Made by a program: the position numbers and the translations under genes. From contig JAHQIY010000003.1 in NCBI GenBank assembly GCA_019054805.1, forward strand, positions 6,448,001 to 6,512,000: 64,000 nt of DNA, written 5' to 3'. Position 1 is the first letter of the stretch. Every line of letters begins with the position of its first letter. Below, in pieces: positions 10,883-22,965 of this stretch. Below the pieces are notes generated by a model, which made no database searches, was not told the origin of the DNA, and saw nothing but the letters and a program-made list of their open reading frames with translations. Source of the stretch: Brachionus manjavacas. Taxonomy: Eukaryota > Rotifera > Eurotatoria > Ploima > Brachionidae.

Positions 10883-11612
10883 TATAACACTAGAACGCCC
10901 GGTGGGGTTTTAAAAACTCCTCATTAAATCCTTCAATTAAAATGCATTTTAACCTCATGTTAAAGACATTTTTTTTTTAAATATGTTATGCTTAATTTAT
11001 TTATTACATTATTACAAAAAAAATAGCATAATTTTTCATTCATATAGCAAATTAATTAATTAAATGCAAAAATTATAAATTCAATTACAAAAAAAATAAA
11101 ATTATAAAAAAAAAATTTAATATTAGTCAAAATCTATCTCCTTTTTCAAAACACTTTTGACAAAGAGGATTCATCATTTGTAGAATCTGACAACTCAAAA
11201 GATATGTTTCAGATTTAAAGGTTTCTTCTTCATAATCAGACTCCTCTGAAGGATATGAATCAGCATCATTAGATTTGGTTAGCTGTTCCAAGGCAAGTTT
11301 AGCTGAAGCTCGCTTTGACATTTTATTTTTATTTATTTATCTTATAATTAACATATGAGAATAATTAAAAAGAAATCTTAAATATTTAATTTCAAATAGG
11401 GGCTTAAAAAACCCCCTTCGGGCGTTTATGTATATATTTTTTTTCTAATGTAATTTTTTAAAATTTATTATTTTTAAAATTAAAGTCAAAGTTAAAATAA
11501 AATTTTAAATTAGGGTTAAAAAAAAGATTCAAAAATATTATTTTTTTAAGCAATTATTAACTTTTAAATATAAAAAAGTGGTTTGAAAAAACCCCCGGGC
11601 GTCTTAGTTATA
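10883..11612. mobile_element. Non-autonomous DNA transposon, probably piggyBac-related
   Basis: Inverted ends: 10883-10920 (TATAACACTAGAACGCCCGG then TGGGGTTTT) and 11577-11612 (AAAAAACCCCCGGGCGTCTT then AGTTATA) are reverse complements with a few differences. A third, subterminal copy of the same end lies at 11396-11438 (AAAAAACCCCCTTCGGGCGT). Between them is one short minus-strand frame (see 11127-11321). The GC-rich CCCGGGCG ends stand out sharply from the AT-rich surroundings. A TTAA target duplication, expected for piggyBac, is not clear; family placement rests on the encoded peptide. Confidence 0.55.
11127..11321 (-). pseudogene. 64-residue remnant joining the two ends of a piggyBac-like transposase
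   Basis: The frame begins MSKRASAKLALEQL and has an acidic stretch, SYPSEESDYEEE, like the N terminus of piggyBac-family transposases. It then passes directly to a Cys-containing end, MNPLCQKCFEKGDRF, reminiscent of the C-terminal cysteine-rich zinc-binding tail of those enzymes. The whole catalytic DDD core is missing. The simplest reading is an internal deletion that fused both protein ends in frame inside a non-autonomous element. The similarity is short and unaligned by machine, so another origin is possible. Confidence 0.45.
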
Positions 11613-11639
11613 AATTAACTCTTGCAATTCCTAAAAAAT

Positions 11640-11752
11640 TTAGACCTCCGAGCCTCTCTCCTCTTCATACAAAAAAAAGATAGATTGTATGAGGCCTTGC
11701 TTCGGAACAACCTTGAGAGTTCATCTCTTTAAAACTAAATATCTATCTATCT
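11640..11752 (+). mobile_element. LINE 3' tail with (ATCT)n end
   Basis: A relatively GC-rich stretch, GAGGCCTTGCTTCGGAACAA then CCTTGAGAGTTCATCT, ends in ATCTATCTATCT. This has the look of a non-LTR retrotransposon 3' untranslated region and simple-repeat tail. No coding sequence remains, so the call rests on form only. Confidence 0.4.
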
Positions 11753-12324
11753 AAAAAATTTATGAAATTATTTTCTCACCTTACTATAACTTTTTATAGC
11801 ATTCTAAAATCAAAAAACTACTTTAAAAAAGTACCGTATCCTCAAATATAATACAAATATAAACGTCATCTAAAATTTTGACTAATATCATAATTTTTTC
11901 TTTGGGACCATAAAATTTTGTCACTGCTGATAATAGCATTGGCAAACAAATGCTAACAATTTTCTTCTAATACAAAACGAACTACTGTATCTTGATCTAG
12001 CTAATAATATTTAAAAAAAAATTAAAATACGAGGTTTAAATAAATTAAATATCTGGTATACATCATCTTTATCTATCTTTTATATTATTTTAGAAACATC
12101 TACGCTTGAGGATACTTGATGCAAGTGGTGAAATGGAAGTTTACAATTTGGTATATCATTAACTACAGCTATCATTTCAGTCTCTTCATCTTTTGTTTTC
12201 TTTTTTGCAATTTTTTTTTTTGTATCTCTTCTTCGCTCTCAGTAAAAAATGAAAGATCAGTCTCTTTTTTGTTTTTTAGATTTTTTTCTTTTTTTACCAT
12301 ATAATACCAAAATTTCGCTGTAAA

Positions 12325-12617
12325 GTTTTACCAGTTTTTACGTAAAAAATGGTAAAAAATTAAATTAAAAAAAAATAGGAGTCGAAATCGTTTTTTTTTT
12401 AAATTTTAGGAAAAACAGCAAAATTTGAGATTTTTTTGGCATTTTTGGATTTTACATAATTTAACGTAAAAATTGGTAATTTTACTTCTATTTACGTAAA
12501 TTTTAGTTAATTTACTATTATTACAATTCTTGTTTTAAAGATTTACGTATTATTGCGTATTTTTGCGTAAAATTACGTAAATTTATCATCGATTCTATTA
12601 TCAAATCACTACTGTAA
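12325..12617. repeat. TTACGTAA-rich element, possible MITE
   Basis: Contains about six TACGTAAA or TTTACGTA motifs in under 300 bp and one end reading CACTACTGTAA, i.e. TTACAGTAGTG inverted, like a Tc1-type terminus. A similarly dense segment starting TTACAGTGG lies at 20338-20525 inside the Dicer intron. Shared motif density and the shared TTACAGT end suggest one family, but the two are not collinear enough by eye to be certain. Confidence 0.4.
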
Positions 12618-12865
12618 TTAAATTCTACGTTTTTTTTTCTATGATGTAATTTTTTACGTTTTTCTATTTTTCTATGTCTTGATTCATTCCCACGTTACTA
12701 TTTCGTCTTTCCTTCCTGGAACTTTCAATACTTATAGATGTAGCACCTTAAATTACTCATTTTAATTTATTTAATTTTTCTATTCTCTTTTACACTTTAT
12801 TTTAGATTATTTTATTTTATTTTAATTCAAACTATTAAAAAATGTAATATTTTATTTTAATTAAT

Positions 12866-13138
12866 ATGATACAGAATTATAGGTTAGATAAAAATATAAG
12901 GTATGTTGCCAAAGAAGTGAATCCAGTAAACATATCAAAAGCACGACCAATCGAAGATTTCTGGGGAAATTTGAAAGTTTATGATGGTAATTGGAAGGCC
13001 AAAAATCTTAAGCAACTCGAAAACAAGATTCGCACTTGTCTGAGCAATATGGACCTAAAGGTTGTACAAGAACATGCTAAAACTGTTCGTTCTAGGCTCA
13101 ATATCATACGCCGTCATGGAGTTAGACATCTTAACTGA
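12866..13138 (+). pseudogene. Tc1/mariner transposase C-terminal fragment
   Basis: Ninety residues match the end of Tc1-like DDE transposases: NPVNISKARPIEDFWGNLK, equivalent to the SPDLNPIENxW block that carries the last catalytic acid (here E in PIEDFW), then KVYDGNWKAKNLKQLENKIR and a RHGVRHLN end. The first two catalytic aspartates and the DNA-binding domain are absent, so this is an N-terminally truncated relic. It differs from the element at 25173-27293 and belongs to another subfamily. Confidence 0.8.
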
Positions 13139-13992
13139 TATTATTTTTTAAAAATAGGAGGGTTCAGTTATAATTTAAAAAAAAAATTTAAAGTCTTTGT
13201 TAAATAAAAATTTTTTTATTCTATACCCGTTAATTTTGACTCTCATTAAAACTTGGACTGCCGAGTTGATTATTTCAAAAAAAGTTGATTCAATTCATGG
13301 CCATTTTGATCATAGTTTAAACAAAGAGAGAATTGTTGATCAAGTATTTTATTTTTTGATGACTTAATCAATGTTTTCTTAGTTTGTTCACTCTGATCAC
13401 ATAATTATAAAAATTGATGATAAAAATAAAAGTATTAATCACAATTTTTTTCCTTTGACAATTTCCTCTAATTTTTTTTTTATTTTTGATTAGTTATTGT
13501 GTGACCATCAATTTAGTGATCAGTTTTGTTCACCAAACCACTATCATTGAAATTACCACATTTTTTTTAAAGTTATGGTCAAGGTCCAAAAATTGAAAAA
13601 AAAATTTACTTTGTAATATCAAATTTTCATAAAATTTAAAAAATGTGAATAAGTAAAATTTCCTAGTGTATAAATTCCCCGCCTAACTAGGATTTATTTA
13701 TTAATATCTCTTTTAGAGATAAGTAGATTAAAAAAAAATTGAATTCAACAAATTTTTCTGATTTGGTTCCTTGTTCTGCAGTCAATCGAACAAACATCGT
13801 CAGATAAAACTTTACATTTAGATCAAAATTTAGAGTATTTTCATGTAAACTATCAAAACCAATATTCAAAAAAAAAACAAAAATAATAATTAATTTCATT
13901 AAATTTCAAACTTGTCATTTATAAGTTTAAAAACAGTATTTTTTTTAAATCATAAAAAACAGTATTCAATTTTTATCTAAATTTTACTTCAA
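13139..13992. other. Spacer upstream of Dicer
   Basis: No gene seen. The last 60 bases before the Dicer ATG are AT-rich, and a splice-site-like ACAG occurs about 30 bases upstream. The 70-codon minus-strand frame at 13687-13899 has no family resemblance. Confidence 0.4.
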
Positions 13993-16900
13993 ATGGATCA
14001 TTTTGACGATTCGATTTTTGACAATTTCACCTTTGAAAAGACAAAAAATGTCCACCAAGAAACAAAATCAAAACATCCGTCTCCCAGTCAGAGGTCGTCA
14101 CACTCAAAAAGCAAAAATAACTCGTCTAAATCGAGTGAAAATCAGAAAAGCGAACGCATCAGATACCGCAAGACCAAGCTAATGCCATGGGATATGGACA
14201 TTCTTCGCGATCGTTTCACACCACAGCCCTATCAAGTTCAGTTAATTGATTTTTATGTCAAAAACTTGACCAACTCTGATACAAATATGAAAAATTTTTT
14301 AATTTTTATGAGAAATAAAGATTGGAAAAACTACCTGAAACTAATCATCCTAAAAGAATTCCATGTTCGTCTAAGTGAAATAGAGTATGAATGTGATATT
14401 AAAAAATTTATTATTTTAGTCACTGACATGGGCTCCGAAACGAGTAAGTACGTGGAGTTGATCAACCGGCACACAAGCTTGAAAATTGCCGGCATTGAGT
14501 CCTATCTAATGAACAATTTTGACACCAACTCGCTGAAAAAATTGAAAAAAGAGGCTGAAATTTTGATTATGAATGTGTGTGTGCTTGAAACATGGCTGAA
14601 GAAGGGCTTCATTCGACCAAACGAATTGGCCTTGGCTATCTTTGAAGAAGTGTCCGCAGCTTATCACAACAATGCTTATAAAAAAGTTCTAGACTTCTTT
14701 AAATCTAGGTGCAGCAGGCCTATTATTGTGGGCTTTGGTTCATTGGAAATAAACAAATCAACTGAACCAGATGGCATAAAGCAGCATTTGGATCATCTAA
14801 AAGATATTTTTTTCGCTGACTTTGTTGAGACAGCAACCGATTTGCTCGATACGGACAATTTGTTTAATGGTGTCGAGCCAGCCGAGTGTGCTCAGATATG
14901 CGATAGTGTAAACTTGAAAAATGGCGATAATTTTGAGTCTAAACTTAGAGAAAAAATAAAAAACTCCTATCTTTATTTGGAAGAAATGAACAAATTTTCG
15001 GTGGCAAATTTGTTGAGCACTGTCAATTTTAAAGACATACAGTCTTATATAAATTTGCTTTGTGTCAGAGTTCTGAACGAATGTGTCTATTTACTGAACG
15101 AGGTTGGCATCTGGTGCTTGGCAAAGTCATTGCTGCCATTTATATGTCAATTGGACAAATTGGCACACTACATAGAAACAGCTGACCGCAAATTAAACTC
15201 GTGCGAAAATTTGGCTCCAACTATTGAGCAATTGTTTGTTGAAGGCCAAAGTTTTTCTTACAGAATTCTGGAAAATCCGTCCACTCATCAGGTGCTGTGT
15301 CTGAAGTATACTTCAACAGTTCTGCGAGAACTGCGCGAAATGTGCATCAAACAATTTGTAAATTGTAAGCATCAATCGGCAACCAGCGATGACCCGATGG
15401 AAATTTTTTTACACTTATTCACAACACCCAAGGTGCGAGCTCTAATTGATCTTTTACGAGAGTCCAGTCTGAGCTCTAGTAGGATCCATCCGGACGAGCT
15501 TTGCTGCTTGATATTAGTTCAGAATAAACAAGTGGCCACGTCGCTTAGTCTTTTGCTCAAAAAGCTGTCCAAAGAGGATCCTGGTCTGGGCTACTTGTAT
15601 CCAAATTACATAATTGGACCCTCTGGGGTTAAAACAGAATCTGACAATCAGGGACCGGACTGCTACAAGCAAGAGGACATTTTGCGCAAGTTCTACTCAG
15701 GTGAGCTTAATCTCCTAATATGTAGCTATGAAATGGAGGAAAAAATCCACTCGCCTAGCTATGTCAATCTAATTGTTAGATTTAACTGCGGCCTATTGAA
15801 TCAGAGCACTGACGAGCTGCCATTCGACTACTTCTCCTACATTTCGGTCAAGACTCGAGCTAAAACAAAAAATTCTCATTGTCATTTTTTTATTGAAAAA
15901 GAAAATTTCGAAAATTTTTTCAATCAATTTGGAAAATTTAAAAAAATTGAGTCTCTTCTAACTAATGAGTATTCTCATTTGATTAATCTAAATCGTTCAA
16001 TACACTCATACTCGGTCAATATAAGATCTTATTTGAGTCTAGAAAATTCTATTTATTACATCAATAAGTATTGTTTACGCTTGCCAAGCGATTCATTGAC
16101 CCAGTTGACGCCTAAAATAGAAATGGAAACAAGACAAAACCAGCACCAAAGGGAATACAAATGCACACTTTTTTTGCCCATCAACTCTGGCTGTAGGCAA
16201 CCGATTCAAAGTGAATGGACAGACGAGCCAAACATGGCTAAGTTGAACGCCGCTTACAGAGCATGCTTGATTCTATGCAAGCTGAGCGAAGTCACAGAAT
16301 ACCTGGAACCAGTGACCAAGGAAATATTCTACCGCCAAAAGCACAGAGCTGACTCGGATGATGAGCGCGAATGGTCTCAGTTTAACTCATGCTTTGCCAA
16401 AAATTCAGACAATCAATCGATTGCCAACTACATGTCCCAAAGACCCGGTGGCAACAAAAGAAAGCAAACTTACAGGAAAAAAATCTCGCACTATTTGACC
16501 AATTCAACTTTGGTTAGTGTTCAACAGCCGAGTTATTTGTACGCCATCAAGTGCCACTTGACCACCCCACTTCAACTCGACACTGCATCAGGTCCAAAAA
16601 AAGTAAAGGTCTTCGGAATTTTGATCACCAAGCCCTTGTTGGATGTTGTCGATTTTCCAATATTTACCTCAATGGGAGAAGAAACCATAAGCCTTGAGTT
16701 GATCAAGTCCTCTATTTTTCTGAGCCCCAACCAGCTTAGAACTCTGCGAGTGTTCCACAAATTTATATTTTCCAATGTTCTTCGAATGGAGGGCAGAGGG
16801 GCTCTGGCCTCAAATATTCTTAACTATCCAGAACAAAAACAAAACTCCAAAGGCTACTATATTTGTTTGCTGAACGAGATCAATTGCGATTTTGAATGGG

Positions 16901-19900
16901 ATCTGATGGCGTCCATTGAGGGATGTTCGGATAGGACTTTGATGAAAGTGCCCAGCTATGCGAGAAAAATCAGCGACGAAAGCCAAGAAGAAGAAGACCA
17001 AGATAACTCAAACCTGCCATCATTTAAATTTAATGAATTTTTTTACCAAGATTCTGTCGTTGTACCCTACTACAGAAATATAGACATCCAACCTCAGTTT
17101 TATTCTGTGTCCCAAATAGACTACACCCTAAGCCCTCTATCTGCGTTTCCAGTCTCCTCACATTCAAAAATTTCCGCATTTGACACATTCTACGAGTACT
17201 TTGCCTGTAAATATCGAATTTTAATAACCGACTTGAATCAGCCTCTGTTAATTGTTAACCATCCATCTACCAGACTCAATCTATTGACGCCCCGCTACAT
17301 GAACATGAAGGCCTGTGTGCTCCAGAAATCATTTCATCAAGGCTTCAAATCGGACAAAAAATCGTCCAATAGCCAAATTTTTTTGGTGCCCGAACTGGTC
17401 AATGTGCATCCGTTGTCGTCCAGTGTATGGCGCAGATCGCTGTGTTTGCCTTCGATTTTGTACCGAATCAACTGTTTGCTGAATGTCGAAGAGTTTAGGC
17501 GCGAAGTGGCCAAGTGGACTGGTGTCGGCGTGCCATGGTTTAGCGAAAGGTTTAATCGCCTCGAGTTCGTATGGGACACTAGCCGAGAGATTGAAGTCAG
17601 CAATTTGCCAGACCATGAAATTGACATAGCCATGATTGAAAGCGAGAAAAAGTCTTGTTTTCAGGAGAGCGAAATTGACCCCAAGTGGAATTTTGAAATA
17701 GGTGAATGGAATGCAAATTGTTTGAATGAGCTGCATTCTACAAACAAAAATTTAGATCTACAATTTTTAGACTTCAAGTCGAATGGAATCGATGGAGCGC
17801 CATCTGGCTGGAATGATGAAAACTTCAAGACTTTGTTCATAGATCCGAATGAGATGAATTTGCTGGTCGATGACATTGACAGTGAGTTTGAGGATTATGA
17901 AGAAGAAAGGCCCAAAAAAGTGGTCAAAGAAGACAAATATGACGAGTTTGATGAAGAAGAAGAGGAAATGAACACAAATAAGTTTACCATCGATTTGAGC
18001 ACTCTAAAGGCCGATATGAAAAAAAAATCAGCCAAACTCTTGTCCAAATTGAGTGTTAGCTCGACCAATTGTAATTTGGTCAAAGATTTGGTCAAAAGTG
18101 GCTTCGACACGGACCATCTACAGACTACTTTAAAAGCAAATGAGCACAATTTTGACTTTAGCTTGGCTAATTTGACCAATGATTGCATATTGAATAGTGA
18201 TTGTCAAATATCGACAAATTCTAAATTAAACATTGATTTTGAAAATTACAAAAATTTTGAGTGGATCAACAAGATTTTTTTTAACTTTTATTCAAAAAAT
18301 AATGAGTATCAAAATAGTTTAGATAATTTGAAAAATTTAGTAAAAAATAAAATTTCTATTGATAAATTGAACGAGTGTTTAATTGAAGCCAAATTAGACT
18401 TTCCATTGCGGAAACAATTGCTAGAAGAAAATCTAGCAAAATTTTGTGTTCTGGACATTGGAAAAAAGTCGAGCAGAAAAAAGCGAGCCAATCGTGCCGA
18501 AATCCAGTCGGCCCGTAATACCGATTGGCAATTTCATTTTAGCTTGGATGACGATTTTAATGACGAGTCAGGTCCGGGTCCAGCTCTTTTACTCCAAGCT
18601 TTGACATTGTCCAATGCTGCAGATGGCTTCGATTTGGAACGACTTGAGACTGTTGGCGATTCATTTTTAAAACAAGCCGTAACAGTTTACCTATTTTTCA
18701 CCTATCCAAATATCCACGAGGGAAAATTGAGCTTTTTGCGCAGCAAACAAGTCAGCAACTACAATTTGTACAAATTAGGCAAAAGAAAAAACATCCAAGA
18801 GTTGATCATATCAAGCAAGTTTGATCCATTGGACTCGTGGCTACCACCACTTTACGAAAGTGTTATAAGCACGAAAGATTTTGGCAGTGACTTTTCCACC
18901 ATGCTGTACACCAAAATGAACAACAGCTCCAAAATAGTGGCCAGTAAAGCGGCAGACAAAAGTGAAAAGTTTGATAAATACAAAGACCATGTTTTGTCTG
19001 ATAAATCGATAGCTGATTGTGTTGAGTCAATAATTGGGGCCTATTTGATCTGTAGTGGGCCCTTTGCTGCTCTCCAAGTCATGTCATGGTTCGGCCTCGA
19101 GGTTCTGCCAAAGGCTAAGTGTGAAGACGGCTCCGAGCTATTGATTAATTTGCCACAAGTTCCACTGCCGCAAATTGACGACCCAGCAAAATTAGATGAC
19201 TTGTTGTTCGGTTTGGAAAGTTTTGAAGCTTGCATTGGGTACAAGTTTAAGCAACCAGCATATTTGTTGCAGGCGTTCACTCATTCATCTTACACTTACA
19301 ATACCATTACGGATTGTTATCAGAGATTGGAATTTTTGGGCGATGCAATACTTGACTATGTGATTACGCGGCATTTGTATGAAGACAAAAAAAGGCATTC
19401 ACCTGGCGAATTAACTGATTTGAGGTCAGCTCTGGTCAACAACAACATTTTTGCCTATTTGGCAGTAAAATATGAATTTTACAAGTATTTCAAGTATTCT
19501 TCACCTGTTTTGTTCACCATTATTGATAATTTTGTGCGCAATCAAAAAAACAGAAATGATGAGTTCGATTTAGATGAAGAAGTAAGCTATAGCTTTTGAA
19601 TTATATAATATGTAAATTTCTCTAATTATTTAAATGAAAAAAATGTCATATAAAATTTAAATTTGTCATTTAAATTTTTTTTTTAAATTATAGAAACCAC
19701 TTAAGATCACTCTGAATGGATCCAAAATCTTCTTTTCAGTCGCGAATAGTAAATTCGAAGTTAAAAATTTTAAAAATTTAGTTACTCTTCATTTAAAAAC
19801 CTATAGTTTGGATAAAAGCAAAATTTAAGAATCTGTTAATTAATCGACTATTAAAATCGCTACCCCAAATTTTTTATTCTTTTTCCCAAATATTTAATAA

Positions 19901-22900
19901 ATTCCCCAATTATTAAGTTTATACATAAAGAGATAAATTAAAACTAAATTAAATAGAAATCCACTATTTTTAACTTATTGACACTTTTTATTAAAACAAA
20001 TTTACGAAAAAGTACCTGTAATAGAAATAAAGTAATGTTCTACTTTATGTTTTATCCAAAGTTTACGAAACAAAAATAAATTTACACTTTACAATTAACT
20101 CCCACAAAAGACGCCAAAGCTCTTAAGGTAAAATCAGACGTAGAATCTTAAACTGCTTCACCAAAAGGTTCAGTGTTAAATTATCTTATTTTATTAATTT
20201 TTCAAAACTTATTTATAGAAGACTTTTCTAGCTAACAGATCCGTAAAAATATACTCATTTATTTTGCTTTACTTTGATTATTGTTTAACACTTGAATGTT
20301 ATTTTTCAAACAATACATAAAATCAAACTTGCTAAAAGTTACAGTGGTTCTATAAAAAGCCCAGAATTAGTATAATTACGTTATTTTACGTAAGTTTTGG
20401 TCAGCCTACGTAATCTTACGTAAACATTAGTCGGTAAGGATATGTATTCTTACGTAAAATTACGTAAGCTTACATTTAAATACGCGAATTTAGGTAAAAT
20501 CGTTCTTAAATGCTTACGTTCAAAAAAATGGGGATTTTGGTAAGAAAAAATTTAAAATTGGCTTCTTTTCAAAAATATTTAATTAATTTAAAAAAAAAAT
20601 TCAATATTCTATACCATTTCTTACTTTAAAATCGATTGAATACCATCTTTTTTTCTAACAAACTCTCTCTTCTCATAATTTAGGTACTTTTTCTAAAATT
20701 TGCTATCATTTTTTAATAAAAAGTTTCAAGTTACTAATCGTGGATTTCTATTTAATTTAGTGTTAATTAATTTTTTTTTATGTAAAAACTTAATAATTGA
20801 GGAATTTATTTAATATTTGTTGAAAAAAATAAAAAATTTGGGGTATTTTATTCAATATTTGTGGAACTCGAACTCAATTTCTTTTAATTAATTTTTAATT
20901 AAACTCCAATTTCAAAATTTTTGTAAATAACTGATTTTGTTAATTTGTTTGTTTGAAATAATAGGATGATAAAATAAATTGTCTCTAAATAAAAAAATTT
21001 TTAAAGTTGTTTTTAAAGAATTTATAAAGACTAGCTACAATCAATAAGCATCGTAAAATTGACAGATTGTTTATAAATTTAATTTTAAATGAGAAAAAAT
21101 AAATTATACGTATAGAAATTATGTTGACATTTAAAAATGCTTAGTCCTTATTTTAACCAAATTTTGACATTTAAACCATAGAGAGTGCTTGAATTTTTCT
21201 GGAAATTCAGTCAACTTTTACTCTAGGCTATTATTGTAATATGTTTATATACAAGGTTATTACTAAAAAACGGATCTCCAAATATAAAACACGGACCCAT
21301 ACTTATCTCTCGAAGTAAAACACCATAACTTATCCTCCACATTTCCAGAATTTTATAGAAAATAATTTCACAAGCTTTTACGCAAAACCAAAATCTAAAC
21401 CTTATCACATTCGGTTCGACCTTTATTCAAACTTGAACTAAAGTGAGTTTTACAAAATTAAATACTTATTTTTTTTAGTTTTCAATTTAATTTATTCATG
21501 TTAATTAATCTGCTTTTAATTAAAAAAAAAAGAAACCGCTATCAACCCTAAATAAGATGTTTTACATTTAATGTATTCTTTTTATCAATTTTTTTTTATT
21601 AGAAAATTAATTAATGATTTCTTCGTTCGATTAGTAGGATAGATTCATTGGAAAAAAATCTAACAATCATGTCATTTCATATACCTTTACTTTTTTCATA
21701 TTTTCGCTCTTATCAAGCTTTTAACTTCTACATCATTCTTAGTTTAGAATTTTATTTTCCCGAATATTTAAATGTTGATTATAAAATCAGAAGAAGTTTA
21801 TAAACAAGTATTAGAATTGTTAAAGAAAATTAGTTAATATTCAAGAAAAACCTCATTAATTTTTTTTAAAGGAAATTAATGGTTTAAAATAGGAGATTGT
21901 TTCCATAAAAATCTTAAAAAATATAACTTAAAGGATAATTGAATAATAAATAAAAAAAAAAGAGAGCAGTCTATCAAATTTATTCCCGCCTGAAATAAAT
22001 TTCTATAAAAAGTTAAAAAAAAATTACGATAAAATAAAAACTAAATCTAGAATATTTTTGACCAAAAATTCTAAGAAAAATAAAGTTTAAAATATTACTT
22101 TCATAAAATTTTTAAAAATTTTTTATTAAGGATCATTTAAAAATCTCTAAAAGCTTTTAAATAAGAAGCATTTAATTTTAAAAAAAAAAAAAGCTTTATT
22201 TTATTAATATTCTTAAAATATTAAAGTTAAATCTAAATAATAATTTAATCTCACCAAACAAAAACCCATATAGGGATCGCTTTGGTAGCTTTCCGAGAGT
22301 GACTCATTCGATATCATAGGTATCGCGACGAATTGTTTTCGTCAACCATTTTCTTAAACAAGTTCTTTTTTTGATATTTTTTCGAACCATCAGTGAGGCG
22401 ATAAAAAAAACAATTTTTACTATTCATTTTTAAGTTTTTCGATTACCAAATTGATGATGAAGACGATGAATATTTTTTGTTGATGAACAACGAGGATGAA
22501 ATCGATGATTCTGAAATTAAGTCTTCGAAATTAATGGAGAATTTTGTTGAACAGGACAATCAATATAAGCCTTTTATAAATTCGCGAAACAATGAATTCG
22601 AAGAGCTTGAGGTTCCGAAATGTCTTGGCGACATCTTCGAATCTGTAGCAGGAGCGATATTTTTGGATTCAAATAAATCTTTCGACACTGTATGGAGGGT
22701 TTACTATGGACTCATGAAGCCTTATATCGACAAATTTACAAATGAAGTTCCCAAATCTCCAATAAGAGAATTGCTAGAATTAGAGCCTGAAACAGCAAAA
22801 TTTGAAAAACCAGAGCGAACAATTGATGGAAAAATTCGTGTTACAGTGTCTGTTTTTGGTCGTGGCAAATTTAAAGGAATTGGAAGAAATTATCGTATTG

Positions 22901-22965
22901 CCAAAAATGCTGCGGCTAAATTGGCGCTCAAATTTCTCAAAAGCCAATCTAAGTCAGTTGATTAA
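13993..22965 (+). CDS. DICER1: Dicer endoribonuclease with degenerate helicase domain
   Basis: Cleaves long dsRNA or pre-miRNA into small RNAs. Exon 1 is 13993-19581 (1863 codons); exon 2 is 22435-22965; joined protein 2039 residues. The donor GAA|GTAAGC and acceptor TTTTAAG|TTTTTC are both phase 0. Domains by residue: degenerate helicase about 80-640, DUF283/dimerisation 686-785, PAZ about 910-1070 ([26 protein letters not shown]), acidic linker about 1300-1330, RNase IIIa 1530-1690 ([15 protein letters not shown] and [16 protein letters not shown]), RNase IIIb from 1745 ([20 protein letters not shown] and, in exon 2, [15 protein letters not shown]), and a C-terminal dsRBD ([16 protein letters not shown] to [12 protein letters not shown]). 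All acidic RNase III residues are kept. The helicase has MRNKDWKN where Walker A should be, FEEVS for DECH, and SVKTRAKT for the QxxGRxR motif, so ATP hydrolysis is unlikely. ATG context CAAATGG is good. Confidence 0.96.
19848..20866. mobile_element. Foldback DNA element, copy A, inside the Dicer intron
   Basis: The left arm (from 19861, TACCCCAAATTTTTTATTCT) is repeated in inverse at the right arm (to about 20866, ending AAAAAATTTGGGGTATTTTA and TTCAATATTTGTGG), with arms near 200 bp. The interior (20090-20340) is also found, reverse-complemented, in copy B at 43412-44270, including GACGCCAAAGCTCTTAAGGT and CTTCACCAAAAGGTTCAGTG. So this is a full inverted second copy of the family. A TTACGTAA-rich segment of about 200 bp interrupts the right half here and is absent in copy B. 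No transposase frame. Confidence 0.75.
20338..20525. repeat. TTACGTAA-rich insertion within foldback copy A
   Basis: Starts TTACAGTGGTTCTATAAAAA and holds at least six TACGTAA motifs. It is missing at the matching place in copy B, so it probably inserted into copy A. The nearest look-alike is 12325-12617. Confidence 0.45.

Noticed and set aside
10739-10927. Phenylalanine-rich frame
   Set aside because: Produced by a poly(T) run and overlapping a transposon end.
11831-12118. Possible MITE with GTATCCTCAA / TTGAGGATAC ends
   Set aside because: Only ten bases pair and the outer ends do not match, so chance is likely in this sequence.
16572-19280. Several minus-strand open frames of 60-135 codons within Dicer
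   Set aside because: They are antisense shadows of the long conserved Dicer exon and show no domain features.
22477-22965. A separate small RNase III/dsRBD gene
   Set aside because: The sequence continues Dicer exactly where the 5.6-kb exon stops, with a phase-0 donor and acceptor, and no start codon is needed; treated as the last Dicer exon.
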